Assembly (NCBI RefSeq): GCF_018603435.1
Contig: NZ_CP075682.1
Span: 4,340,001-4,404,000, forward strand
Source: Chryseobacterium sp. ZHDP1
Lineage (GTDB): Bacteria > Bacteroidota > Bacteroidia > Flavobacteriales > Weeksellaceae
Length of the DNA: 64,000 nt
Direction of reading: 5' to 3'
Part shown: one piece after another, positions 1-8,597 of the stretch
Numbering within the stretch: the stretch's first letter is position 1
Layout of the letters: each line of letters opens with the position of its first letter
The notes under the pieces: model-generated
The model's database searches: none
Told to the model about the DNA's origin: nothing
What the model saw: the letters and a program-made list of their open reading frames with translations, nothing else
Made by a program: the position numbers and the translations under genes

Positions 1-1819
1 TGTATTCGGTCTGAAACTTTGCCTCTTTATTATAAAGGTCTTGGTAAACATCACGTACAGCAATGTACGCTTCGGCTCTTGCTTTCTGTAAGGTCGGTAA
101 CTGCAAAGGGTGGAAAACTGCCGTACCGTCTGATGTATCTACATCTTGCAGATAACCCACCCAACCATTATCCACCACAAGGCAATCGTTACGGTGGAAC
201 GATTGCAGTTTATCACTATACGGAGCAGGTTCGGGAATGGTATCGGGAACGGCTGGTTGAGCAGCTTGGCCATTCCCACCCAAACCTGAAAACAGGTCGC
301 CGATAGCTTCCTGTTTTTTGCCGTTGGCTGATGTATTTCCATTAGTGGCTCTATTAGTAATAAGAGGTTTATAAGGTTGCTGCATCGAACTGAACAGGTC
401 GGGCTGGCGACCTATTGTACCTCTTCTTTTTTTCGTGCTTTGTCTTTTGGTTGTTGTCGTTCTTTTGGGCGGAGCAAGAACCATTACAGGCTCGTCTATA
501 TTTTGAAACAGGTCAAAAATGCTTAGTTGCTTTAATTCCTGCGGGCTTTCCTGATGGATTACGGGCGTGGGTACAGGTTGCGGTTTTTGCTGAATGATTA
601 CAGGCTCAATAACCGGAGGTGTAACCTTTGGTTCAACTGGAATTTGGATAACTGGCTCATCGTCCCGTTCGCCTTTGTATAAATTCAAATTCAGGTGCCT
701 GCCAAAATCTTCGGAAAGCATTTGTTTGAGGTCTTTGGAAATCCCTTCAACGCCGCCTTTATGCGTATAGATTAGGGCAGGTTGCCCGTAAGGGTCGGTA
801 TCTAATTTACGGTCGGTATGCACAATTCTTGTGCTGTCCTGAAAGAGTGCATTGCCCGGTGTATTGTATTCTGTTTGGCTGCTTCGGCAAAACAGTTCTT
901 CGGCTTCGGTCAAGTTTTGTTTTGCCGTATTCTTTTGCAGGATAATAAGGTCGCTGCCGACTTCCGTTCCTGCATATTCCGTAAACAAGTTGTTGGGTAA
1001 GCGGACAACCGAAACCAAATTATTACCCTGCATCAACGCCCTGCGTATCGGTTCGTTCTTCGGGCTGTTCAGAATGCCCTGTGAAGTAATGTAAGCCAGC
1101 AAACCGCCCTCACGGAGCATATCAGCACCTTTCAGGAAAAAGTAATTGTGTATGCTTCGGGATGCCTGTACTTTTGCACTGTCCTTGCTTCGGGAATAGG
1201 AAAGGTCGAAAACGGAAGTATCGCCAAATGGAATATTACTGGCGATTACATCAAAGCTGTTTTGTTCCTTTTCGGAGATTTCCTCAAAACCGCTTATGCG
1301 GATAGTGCTTTCGGGATACAGCTGTTTTAAAATCTTGCCTGTGAGCAAATCCTTTTCATAAGCAGTAACACTGGCTTTTTGATTTTCTGAAAAGGATTGT
1401 ATGAAAGACCCGATACCAGCGGAGGGTTCGAGGAATTTATCAATGTTCAGACCGCTTTCACGCAAAGTTGCAGAAATCGCATCTATGACCTGTGGCGGTG
1501 TATAAAAAGCCGTCAGAACAGAGCTTTTCATACTATCCACATACCTGCGGTATTGCTTTTCGTCTTCGGAATTTTCTTTGAGTAGCTGGTGGAGCTCCTG
1601 CGTAATCGGGAAAAGGTCGTGTTCAGTCTTTCTCCAATTGTTGATGTCTATTTCGTTCGCTATGGGGTTCAATACGAATTTAAGACCGCCAAATCCGCTG
1701 TATTGCATCATTAGCAGTCTTTCGCCTACGGTGGCTTGCCGTTTCTCCTTTTCCAGTTTAAAAGCAATTCGCAGGGCATCAATGTTCTGTTGGAGATGTT
1801 GCTTTTTACTGAAGCCCAT
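1..1819 (-). CDS. N6-DNA methylase/SF2 helicase-like ICE protein, module A (partial, N-terminal part)
   Basis: This is the first 606 codons of a very large protein that continues past the left window edge. It begins MGFSKKQHLQQNIDAL and aligns throughout with the complete 1773-residue homologue at 26752-32073. Visible features are the FGGLKFVLNP block, a SAM-binding-like segment (LEPSAGIGSFI), and an adenine-methylase-type motif in SFDVIASNIPFGD, where NIPF replaces NPPF. A Pro/Gln-rich linker follows. The helicase half is outside the window. The ATG at 1819 overlaps the end of the upstream DUF1896 gene by 14 bp, exactly as in module B, which fixes the start. In related elements this gene belongs to the ICE backbone; its role in transfer or host-restriction evasion is unproven. 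Family assignment is good, biochemical function is inferred. Confidence 0.85.
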   Translation of the reverse strand, partial: MGFSKKQHLQQNIDALRIAFKLEKEKRQATVGERLLMMQYSGFGGLKFVLNPIANEIDINNWRKTEHDLFPITQELHQLLKENSEDEKQYRRYVDSMKSSVLTAFYTPPQVIDAISATLRESGLNIDKFLEPSAGIGSFIQSFSENQKASVTAYEKDLLTGKILKQLYPESTIRISGFEEISEKEQNSFDVIASNIPFGDTSVFDLSYSRSKDSAKVQASRSIHNYFFLKGADMLREGGLLAYITSQGILNSPKNEPIRRALMQGNNLVSVVRLPNNLFTEYAGTEVGSDLIILQKNTAKQNLTEAEELFCRSSQTEYNTPGNALFQDSTRIVHTDRKLDTDPYGQPALIYTHKGGVEGISKDLKQMLSEDFGRHLNLNLYKGERDDEPVIQIPVEPKVTPPVIEPVIIQQKPQPVPTPVIHQESPQELKQLSIFDLFQNIDEPVMVLAPPKRTTTTKRQSTKKRRGTIGRQPDLFSSMQQPYKPLITNRATNGNTSANGKKQEAIGDLFSGLGGNGQAAQPAVPDTIPEPAPYSDKLQSFHRNDCLVVDNGWVGYLQDVDTSDGTAVFHPLQLPTLQKARAEAYIAVRDVYQDLYNKEAKFQTEY

Positions 1820-2243
1820 TTTCCTCTATCCATATTGCGATGGTTCCGGTTATTTCGGTATAGAGCAGGTCAAACTCATAACCGTATGCGAAATCATCGG
1901 TTAGTTCATAGCCGGAGAAAACAGGCTCGCAAACAGGAAACATTTTAAGGGAGAACGGTCGCAGTTCCTCATCTGCCATTATGGTATCAAACTCATTGCA
2001 TACCACCTGAAACACGGTATCGAATTTGGAGAAATGCAAGCCCTCAAAAAGTATGTAATTGGCTATTTCGTTGCATTGCTCAATAGCGTTTCCCGAACTA
2101 AAAGCCCCCTCGTAGGCATTGGCAGCCCACGAAGAACGTTGCTCAACAAATTTTTGGTCGTTTGCTTTTTCGGGGAAGCTGGTATTTAATAATTCTTGTA
2201 ATCGTAACCTGAAATACGATAGGTCTTTTTGCTGTGTATCCAT
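1806..2243 (-). CDS. DUF1896-like small ICE protein, module A
   Basis: A 145-residue acidic protein beginning MDTQQKDLSYFRLRLQELL. It is clearly the counterpart of the 145-residue protein at 26328-26765: shared blocks include SSFPE/TSFPEKA, RWAANAYDGAF versus SWAANAYEGAF, ILFEGLHFSKFD, and the C-terminal ELTDDFAYGYEFDLLYTEITG. The family (DUF1896, by recollection of the pattern) occurs next to the methylase/helicase in Bacteroidota conjugative elements and has no known activity. It overlaps the next gene by 14 bp, implying translational coupling. No signal peptide or membrane segment is visible. In this copy the copper cassette starts directly upstream on the opposite strand, so the gene has been separated from topB. 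Confidence 0.8.
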   Translation of the reverse strand: MDTQQKDLSYFRLRLQELLNTSFPEKANDQKFVEQRSSWAANAYEGAFSSGNAIEQCNEIANYILFEGLHFSKFDTVFQVVCNEFDTIMADEELRPFSLKMFPVCEPVFSGYELTDDFAYGYEFDLLYTEITGTIAIWIEENGLQ

Positions 2244-2312
2244 ACTATAATTTTGTTTAGAATTTTACTTGAAGCCTAAAATTATAGCAGTAGATAAGTG
2301 CCTTTGAAGATG

Positions 2313-2385
2313 TGGCAGGATTTGGCGTTGAGAGGCAGGATTTGGCGTTAAAAGATATAATGCCAAAGATTAATTTGTACCTTTG
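2313..2385 (+). promoter_or_regulatory. Direct-repeat operator candidate and -7 box for the copper cassette
   Basis: The 16-bp sequence GGCAGGATTTGGCGTT occurs twice, at 2313-2328 and 2334-2349. The repeats are 21 bp apart start to start, i.e. two helical turns on the same DNA face. That is the usual geometry of AraC-family sites. A Bacteroidota -7-like box TACCTTTG lies at 2378-2385, 22 bp before the ATG of the HMA-AraC gene. No well-spaced -33 element was seen. The site may be autoregulatory and may also act on the divergent DUF1896 gene. Confidence 0.5.
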
Positions 2386-2407
2386 TTAAGGTCGTAAAAA
2401 GGTATAT

Positions 2408-2971
2408 ATGAATACACTCTTTATTAAAAATATGGTTTGCAACCGCTGTATTATGGTGGTGCAAAATGAATTGGATAAATTAGGTTTGACTGTAAAAAAA
2501 ATCAAACTTGGAGAGGTAACATTGGATAAAGAGATTACACCAGAAGAAAAAAATAATTTAGATAAGGTTTTAATTCCATTGGGCTTTGAACTCATTGACG
2601 ATAAAAAAAGCCGCATCATTGAAAAGATAAAAAATATAATTATTGACCTTGTGCATCATCAGGACAATGACACCAAATCCAATCTTTCAGATGTATTAAG
2701 TAGTCAATTGCACCACGATTATAATTACCTATCCAATCTCTTTTCGGAGGTGGAGGGTATTACTATTGAAAAATACTTTATTGCCCAAAAAGTAGAAAAA
2801 GTAAAAGAGCTGTTGGTATATGATGAACTGTCTTTGAGTGAAATTGCCTTTCGTCTGAACTATTCGAGTGTAGCCTATTTAAGCAACCAGTTCAAAAAAG
2901 TAACAGGACTGACACCGAGCTATTTCAAACAAATAAAAGAAGGTAAAAGAAAGCCGTTGGATAAATTGTAA
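2408..2971 (+). CDS. AraC-family regulator with N-terminal HMA-like metal-binding domain
   Basis: A 187-residue protein with two parts. Residues 1-70 look like a heavy-metal-associated (HMA) fold, beta-alpha-beta in pattern, with a C-x-x-C pair at Cys11 and Cys14 (MVCNRC). The C-terminal 95 residues form an AraC-type double helix-turn-helix, with LSLSEIAFRLNYSSVAYLSNQFKK and the terminal GLTPSYFKQIK signature. The likely role is a cytoplasmic copper (Cu+) sensor that controls the downstream ATPase and chaperone genes; this is inferred from the fusion and from the adjacent P1B ATPase. It is the first gene of the cassette, 84 bp before copA. A direct-repeat operator candidate lies just upstream. 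Metal specificity is not established by sequence. Confidence 0.8.
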   Translation: MNTLFIKNMVCNRCIMVVQNELDKLGLTVKKIKLGEVTLDKEITPEEKNNLDKVLIPLGFELIDDKKSRIIEKIKNIIIDLVHHQDNDTKSNLSDVLSSQLHHDYNYLSNLFSEVEGITIEKYFIAQKVEKVKELLVYDELSLSEIAFRLNYSSVAYLSNQFKKVTGLTPSYFKQIKEGKRKPLDKL

Positions 2972-3055
2972 ATCTTACAAATCATTCCCAAAATTTCACA
3001 ATAGCGTCCATTAATATAATAGCCAATTTTGTATTGTTAATTAAAGCAAGCAATT

Positions 3056-5470
3056 ATGGCAACGAATAATAAAGAAACCATTTATCTTCCTTTGGAAGAT
3101 GTAGAAAGTGAACATTGTGCATTAATCGTTGAAAAAGGATTAGCACAGGTTAAAGGTATCGCAACCCACAAAGTAGAGCTGAATAACCGCAGGGCAGCTA
3201 TCACGGTAGATAATAGCGAAGCAATAGGCGAAGCGGTTAAAGCTATCAAAGACTTAGGTTATGGTGTTTCCACCATAAAAAATACATTTCCAGTAATAGG
3301 TATGACCTGTGCCTCTTGTGCGAGCAGTGCCGAAAGCATTGTAAAGCATCAGGAGGGCGTTATAAATGCCTCCGTAAACTTTGCTACGGGAAACCTTACC
3401 GTTGAATACCTGCCTAATATGACCGATGCTTCAAAATTGCAAAAGGCGGTACAGTCAATTGGGTACGATTTGTTGATTGAGGAAGAAAATAAGCAGCAGG
3501 AAACATTAGAAACTATCCACGCTGAAAAGTTCCAAAAGCTAAAGACCAAAACCGTATGGGCTATTACCCTGTCATTGCCTGTTGTAGTGATAGCAATGTT
3601 CTTTATGGATATACCTTATGCCAATCAAATTATGTGGGCATTTTCTACACCTGTTGTATTGTGGTTGGGCAGGGATTTTTTTATCAATGCCTGGAAGCAG
3701 ACAAAACATCGTTCAGCCAATATGGATACATTGGTAGCATTGAGTACAGGTATCGCCTACCTGTTCAGTGTATTCAATATGTTGTTTGCCGACTTTTGGC
3801 ATCAAAGAGGATTACACGCCCACGTATATTTTGAAGCAGCAGCCGTAATTGTCGCATTTATTCTGTTAGGAAAATTACTGGAAGAAAAAGCCAAAGGCAA
3901 TACCTCTTCAGCAATAAAAAAACTAATGGGCTTACAACCTAAAACCGTTATTGTGATACAAACGGACGGAACGGAAAAACAGACCGCTATTGAGGATGTA
4001 AACGCAGGCGACGTTATCCTTGTAAAGCCGGGCGAGAAAATTGCCGTTGATGGTATGGTTACTTCGGGCAGTTCTTACGTGGATGAAAGTATGTTGAGTG
4101 GCGAGCCTGTACCTGTACTGAAAAAAGGAAACGAAAAAGTATTTGCAGGAACTATTAACCAAAAAGGAAGTTTCCAGTTCAAAGCGGTTAAAGTGGGAAA
4201 AGAAACAATGCTTGCCCATATCATCAAAATGGTGCAGGACGCACAAGGAAGCAAAGCACCTGTACAAAAATTGGTGGATAAGATTGCGGGTATCTTTGTT
4301 CCGGTTGTGATAGGGATTGCCATTCTCGCATTTATCCTATGGTTTGTTTTAGGAGGCGATAACGGGATTGTTCAGGGGCTATTGGCAGCCGTTACGGTAT
4401 TGGTTATTGCTTGTCCCTGTGCTTTGGGATTGGCTACACCTACGGCTATAATGGTTGGCGTTGGCAAAGGTGCTGAAAAAGGTATTTTGATAAAAGATGC
4501 CGAAAGTTTAGAATTAGCCAAAAAAGTTGATGCCATTATTTTAGATAAAACAGGAACAATTACAGAGGGTAGACCAGAGGTAACAGGCGTTCAATGGCTG
4601 AATAATGATGATGCGTCCAAAGACATTTTATTAAGCATTGAAAAGCAATCCGAACACCCATTGGCAGAAGCAGTAGTAAAACACTTGGACGGAGCAGCAA
4701 TCATAACCTTAACACAATTTGACAGTATCACAGGTAAAGGAGCAAAAGCCGACCATAATAACGAAACATATTTTGTAGGCAATAAAAAACTGTTGGCAGA
4801 AAATAACATTACTATTGCGGAACAATTACAAAAGCAAGCCAATGAATGGGGCAAACAATCAAAAACTGTTATTTGGTTTGCCGACAGCAAACAGGCACTT
4901 TCCGTATTAGCCATATCAGACAAGATTAAAGAAACATCGGTAGAAGCCATCCGCCAAATGCAGGAAATGGGCATTGACCTGTATATGCTGACAGGCGACA
5001 ACGAAGCTACAGCCAAAGCCATTGCGGAGCAAACAGGCATTAAGCATTACAAAGCAGAAGTATTGCCACAGCACAAAGCAGATTTTGTAAAAGAATTACA
5101 AAGTAAAGGTAAAGTAGTGGCAATGGTTGGGGACGGTATTAATGACAGTACCGCTTTGGCAACAGCCGATGTGAGTATAGCAATGGGCAAAGGTTCGGAC
5201 ATTGCAATGGACGTCGCCAAAATGACCATCATTTCATCAGACCTGACTAAAATACCGCAGGCAATAAAATTGTCAAAACAAACCGTAGCCACCATTAAGC
5301 AAAATCTGTTTTGGGCATTTATCTATAATTTAATAGGTATTCCCATTGCGGCAGGTATTCTCTATCCGATAAACGGTTTCCTATTAAACCCGATGATTGC
5401 AGGTGCAGCAATGGCATTGAGTAGCGTGAGTGTAGTAACTAACAGCTTGCGGTTGAAGTGGAAAAAGTAA
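3056..5470 (+). CDS. copA: Cu(I)-exporting P1B-type ATPase
   Basis: An 804-residue heavy-metal P-type ATPase that would pump Cu+ (or Ag+) from the cytoplasm using ATP. Visible signatures in order: HMA domain with GMTCASC at residues 82-88; membrane CPC motif (IACPCALGLATPT) near residue 453; phosphorylation motif DKTGT near 497; the HPLAEA nucleotide-domain motif near 535; TGDN; and the hinge GDGIND near 691. The extreme N-terminus (residues 8-75) looks like a second, degenerate HMA domain: it has only Cys21 (ESEHC) in place of MxCxxC. CPC plus the C-terminal helices support Cu+ specificity. The gene follows its putative regulator and precedes the small HMA chaperone, forming the cytoplasmic copper-efflux part of the cassette. 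Confidence 0.93.
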   Translation: MATNNKETIYLPLEDVESEHCALIVEKGLAQVKGIATHKVELNNRRAAITVDNSEAIGEAVKAIKDLGYGVSTIKNTFPVIGMTCASCASSAESIVKHQEGVINASVNFATGNLTVEYLPNMTDASKLQKAVQSIGYDLLIEEENKQQETLETIHAEKFQKLKTKTVWAITLSLPVVVIAMFFMDIPYANQIMWAFSTPVVLWLGRDFFINAWKQTKHRSANMDTLVALSTGIAYLFSVFNMLFADFWHQRGLHAHVYFEAAAVIVAFILLGKLLEEKAKGNTSSAIKKLMGLQPKTVIVIQTDGTEKQTAIEDVNAGDVILVKPGEKIAVDGMVTSGSSYVDESMLSGEPVPVLKKGNEKVFAGTINQKGSFQFKAVKVGKETMLAHIIKMVQDAQGSKAPVQKLVDKIAGIFVPVVIGIAILAFILWFVLGGDNGIVQGLLAAVTVLVIACPCALGLATPTAIMVGVGKGAEKGILIKDAESLELAKKVDAIILDKTGTITEGRPEVTGVQWLNNDDASKDILLSIEKQSEHPLAEAVVKHLDGAAIITLTQFDSITGKGAKADHNNETYFVGNKKLLAENNITIAEQLQKQANEWGKQSKTVIWFADSKQALSVLAISDKIKETSVEAIRQMQEMGIDLYMLTGDNEATAKAIAEQTGIKHYKAEVLPQHKADFVKELQSKGKVVAMVGDGINDSTALATADVSIAMGKGSDIAMDVAKMTIISSDLTKIPQAIKLSKQTVATIKQNLFWAFIYNLIGIPIAAGILYPINGFLLNPMIAGAAMALSSVSVVTNSLRLKWKK

Positions 5471-5571
5471 AACAGTAAATCTCACAAATCAAATAAGAAA
5501 TTCCACAATAATACAGAATGGCATCGTACCGAAATTTGTATCAATAAATAACATTCTAAAACAGTAAAAAA

Positions 5572-5796
5572 ATGGAAAATAAAAATCTTCAATTCAAAAC
5601 AAATATTAATTGTGGTGGTTGCGTAGCATCAGTAAAACCACATTTGGATAATGCTGATGGCATCTGTCATTGGGAAGTGGACACAACAAATAAAGACAAA
5701 GTATTGACCGTGAAATCGGAAGGAATGACCGAACAGGAAATTATAGATACGGTTAAGAAAGCAGGCTTTACAATAGAACCACTAATCAAAAAATAA
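5572..5796 (+). CDS. HMA-domain copper chaperone (CopZ-like)
   Basis: A 74-residue single HMA domain. The metal-binding loop is NCGGCVAS (Cys14 and Cys17), so the usual Met of MxCxxC is Asn here. The order of strands and helices and the GFTIE-type C-terminal strand fit the fold. The family passes Cu+ to CopA-type ATPases, and the location about 100 bp after copA supports that. It could alternatively be a metal-regulated copper buffer. It lacks a signal peptide, so it acts in the cytoplasm. Confidence 0.8.
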   Translation: MENKNLQFKTNINCGGCVASVKPHLDNADGICHWEVDTTNKDKVLTVKSEGMTEQEIIDTVKKAGFTIEPLIKK

Positions 5797-5980
5797 TTTT
5801 AACCTATAAATACCTGTTTGATTAGATAGTGTATAACAATTACAACAGATAATTAAATAGGTATTTACTCAAGGAGCATAAAAATGACAATAGAAATATG
5901 TCATTTAAACATTTTTATCTGAAATTCTATATTTGAAGTTTATGAAATGCAAAAGATAGCAATTAAAAGAAATAATTTCA

Positions 5981-6383
5981 TAATTTTGTAGTGTTGAAAA
6001 ATTTGAGTAAACATATCAGCTTTGTCATCTTATTGTGTTTGGGCTTTTTCCTAATGCCAAGCATAAGCTATGCTTGTGCAAAAAAAACAGCTAAGACAGA
6101 ACAAAAAAGTTGCTCAAAAGAAAAATCTGAAAAATCTCACCATAAAGACAGTTGCAAGGACAAGTCTTGTAAAAAATGTAAGGATGGTCACGACTGCGAC
6201 GGCAATTGTAAACACGGCTCTTGTGGATGTAGTACTTCTTCATCTTCTGTTAGTTTACAAATACCAATAGATTTAAAAGTAACAACCCCTTTTGCCGAAA
6301 CTAAAAAGCAAAAATTCGTGTTCAAACAAGCCTACTATTCTCTGGGCTACTCTTCCATTTGGCAACCGCCTAAAATAAGCTAA
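5981..6383 (+). CDS. Cys/His-rich secreted putative metal-binding protein (promoter box included)
   Basis: The coding region is 5991-6383 (130 residues) and starts at GTG 5991 or TTG 5994, because the next in-frame ATG would destroy the signal peptide. Residues 1-29 are a hydrophobic export signal ending near SISYACA. It is followed by a strongly charged Cys/Lys/His-rich stretch (residues about 30-85) with repeated KSC, CKKCKDGHDC and CKHGSCGC motifs. This looks like a metallothionein-like copper-binding region, not a known enzyme. The C-terminal third is non-repetitive and unassigned. A TAATTTTG -7-like box (5981-5988) abuts the start, so the transcript would be leaderless or nearly so, or the start may be misjudged. 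Envelope copper sequestration is inferred from composition and context. Confidence 0.6.
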
Positions 6384-6476
6384 AACGGTGGCTTGATAGC
6401 CACAAATATGTCTTGTCGAAAGCTATTTAGTTTTCGCACAATCTTTGTTTATCTTACTAAATTAAAAATTTTCAAA

Positions 6477-7361
6477 ATGAAATCATTATCAAAAATAGTG
6501 ATGGTAATCGTTGTATTACTATCGTCAGTAAACAGTTTCGCACAAATCAAGAATGCGAAAACAGAAACCGTAAAAGTTTATGGCAATTGCGGTATGTGTA
6601 AAGCCACTATCGAAAAAGCAGGAAACGTGAATAAGGTAGCCAGTGTAGAATGGAATAAAGACACTAAAATGGCTACGCTCACTTATGATAGCGATAAGAC
6701 CAATCAGGACGAAATATTGAAACGTATAGCTTTGGCAGGGTACGACAGCGAAAAATTCTTAGCACCTGATGATGTATATGCAAAATTACCGGGATGTTGC
6801 CAGTACAGCAGAGAATTAAAGCCAGCCGCAAAATCCAATGATGCGGGTATGGATATGAAAAACGAACACGCCAACCATAACCACAACGAAATGGCTGCAA
6901 CAAATACTGCCGATGCCCAAAATGCACCACAACTGAAAGCTGTGTTCGACAATTATTTTTCCGTGAAAGATGCTTTGGTAAAAACTGATGCAGGTACTTC
7001 ATCTGCAAAAGCTGCCGAATTGGTAAAAGCCATCAAAGCGGTAGAAATGGCAAAACTTTCTACTGAAGAACATACAGCTTGGATGAAAGTAATGAAAGAC
7101 CTGACGGCAAATGCCGAACAGATTGCTGCTTCCAAAGATGTTGCCAAACAAAGGGAAACTTTCGCTTTGCTTTCTAAGAATATGTATGAATTGGCTAAGG
7201 TATCAAAACAGGAAACACCTGTTTATTATCAGCATTGCCCAATGTACAATAACGGGAAAGGTGCAAATTGGTTAAGCAAGGAAGAAGCCGTTAAAAATCC
7301 ATATTACGGTTCTCAAATGCTAACCTGTGGCAGTGTACAGGAAACAATTAATAATAAATAA
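6477..7361 (+). CDS. Secreted HMA plus DUF3347 protein
   Basis: A 294-residue exported protein. The ATG at 6477 gives a clean signal peptide (MKSLSKIVMVIVVLLSSVNSFAQ); upstream in-frame codons are ignored. After it comes an HMA-like domain with GNCGMCKATIEKAG (CxxC), then a Met/His-rich linker (residues about 120-145) suited to copper binding. The C-terminal 150 residues match the DUF3347 pattern, ending HCPMYNNGKGANWLSKEE and NPYYGSQMLTCGSV. The end is nearly identical to that of the lipoprotein at 7934-8596. The family sits with copper or cation efflux genes in Bacteroidota; the Cys/His/Met motif near the C-terminus probably binds copper in the periplasm. It is the first of a tightly packed run (gaps of 1-40 bp) that ends with the multicopper oxidase. 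Confidence 0.78.
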   Translation: MKSLSKIVMVIVVLLSSVNSFAQIKNAKTETVKVYGNCGMCKATIEKAGNVNKVASVEWNKDTKMATLTYDSDKTNQDEILKRIALAGYDSEKFLAPDDVYAKLPGCCQYSRELKPAAKSNDAGMDMKNEHANHNHNEMAATNTADAQNAPQLKAVFDNYFSVKDALVKTDAGTSSAKAAELVKAIKAVEMAKLSTEEHTAWMKVMKDLTANAEQIAASKDVAKQRETFALLSKNMYELAKVSKQETPVYYQHCPMYNNGKGANWLSKEEAVKNPYYGSQMLTCGSVQETINNK

Positions 7362-7372
7362 AATATTCTGTT

Positions 7373-7894
7373 ATGGAAAATATAGAAAACAAACTCGATA
7401 TGCACCACCACGGGGCAAATGACGGGCATAACGGCAAACATTCTTCAGCAATGTACAAACGGTTTGCTATAATGGCTGTTGCAATGTTCGCAGCAATGTA
7501 CTTCCTAATGTATGCTATGATAGACAGATTGGATAATCTTATCCCGAACATCAATAATTTATATATGACCCTGCTGATGGTTTCGGCAATGTTGGTCATT
7601 GAATTATGGATAATGAAAGGAATGTATCAAAACAAAAAAATCAACTGGGCAATCATTACATTTTCCCTTGCAATTGGCATTTTCTCTTGGTTTGGCATTA
7701 GGGAGCAAATAAATGTGGGCGACAAACAATTTGTAAAAGGAATGATACCGCACCACGCAGCAGCAGTGCTGATGTCTGAAAAAGCAAAGCTAACCGACCC
7801 CGAACTGATAGAGTTGCAAAAAAACATACTCGAAACACAGGCAAAGGAAATCGAATTTATGAAGCGAAAGCTGAAAGAATTTGAAAATAAGTAA
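7373..7894 (+). CDS. DUF305-type membrane protein
   Basis: A 173-residue protein with a His-rich N-terminus (MHHHGANDGHNGKH), three predicted transmembrane helices (about residues 28-50, 62-80, 88-106), and a C-terminal soluble helical part containing GMIPHHAAAVLMSEKA and QAKEIEFMKRKLKEF. The MIPHH motif and the E/Q-rich helix are typical of the DUF305/ferritin-like small domain found beside copper genes. Function is unknown; His and Met clusters suggest copper binding at the inner membrane. It starts 11 bp after the HMA-DUF3347 gene, so co-transcription is likely. Confidence 0.75.
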   Translation: MENIENKLDMHHHGANDGHNGKHSSAMYKRFAIMAVAMFAAMYFLMYAMIDRLDNLIPNINNLYMTLLMVSAMLVIELWIMKGMYQNKKINWAIITFSLAIGIFSWFGIREQINVGDKQFVKGMIPHHAAAVLMSEKAKLTDPELIELQKNILETQAKEIEFMKRKLKEFENK

Positions 7895-7933
7895 CCCGCA
7901 AAAATTTCTTTAACAACATTAAATAGCATTAAA

Positions 7934-8596
7934 ATGAAAAATATATTTTTCTCCATCATCGCACTGGCAACGGTTGCAGCAATTACAGTTTCTTGCAATC
8001 AGTCTTCTAACAAAAATAGCGACCAGCAAGCCAATGACAGTACAACAATATCCGGAACTCAAAACTTGCCATCATCAACACAAAATGATACGGATAGTAC
8101 AATGGCATCAATAGATACCACAGCAAAAAAAATTGAACAACAAGAAGTAAAAGAGGTAGCGCAAAACTTCTCTATTGCACCTATTGTTAAGGATTATTTG
8201 GCTTTAAAAAATGCACTTGTATCAGATAACGACAAAGCTGCTGCTAACGCAGGAAAGCAATTATATACTACCTTAAAAAATGTAGATATGAAAGCTATCC
8301 CGGCGAATAAACATAAACAATATATGGAGATAGCAGAAGATGCACAGGAAAACGCAGAGCATATTGGCGACAATGCCGGAAAGATAGCACACCAAAGAGA
8401 ACATTTAGCATCGCTAAGCAAAGACGTTTCCGACCTTATTGCACTGTTCGGAACAACCCAAAAATTATATCAGGACTATTGCCCGATGTACAATGATGGC
8501 AAAGGTGCTGTTTGGATTAGCGAAGCTAAAGCAATAAAAAATCCATATTACGGCAGTCAGATGCTTACCTGCGGTTCTGTAAAAAAAGAATTTTAA
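7934..8596 (+). CDS. DUF3347 lipoprotein
   Basis: A 220-residue lipoprotein precursor: residues 1-21 form a signal ending in a lipobox (ITVSC, Cys about 21), followed by a Ser/Asn/Thr/Gln-rich linker to about residue 75. The C-terminal domain is the same DUF3347-type helical domain as in the 6477-7361 protein and shares CPMYNDGKGAVWISEAKAI and NPYYGSQMLTCGSV. Unlike that protein, it has no HMA domain. The pair probably arose by duplication, one copy soluble and one anchored in a membrane. A periplasmic copper-binding role is inferred from context. It is 1 bp from the next gene. Confidence 0.75.
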   Translation: MKNIFFSIIALATVAAITVSCNQSSNKNSDQQANDSTTISGTQNLPSSTQNDTDSTMASIDTTAKKIEQQEVKEVAQNFSIAPIVKDYLALKNALVSDNDKAAANAGKQLYTTLKNVDMKAIPANKHKQYMEIAEDAQENAEHIGDNAGKIAHQREHLASLSKDVSDLIALFGTTQKLYQDYCPMYNDGKGAVWISEAKAIKNPYYGSQMLTCGSVKKEF

Positions 8597-8597
8597 A

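Noticed and set aside
19..1948. A series of plus-strand ORFs of 60-108 codons across 1-1950
   Set aside because: They overlap the methylase/helicase and DUF1896 genes on the opposite strand, and the minus-strand proteins are homologous to the module B proteins. The plus-strand ORFs are shadows.
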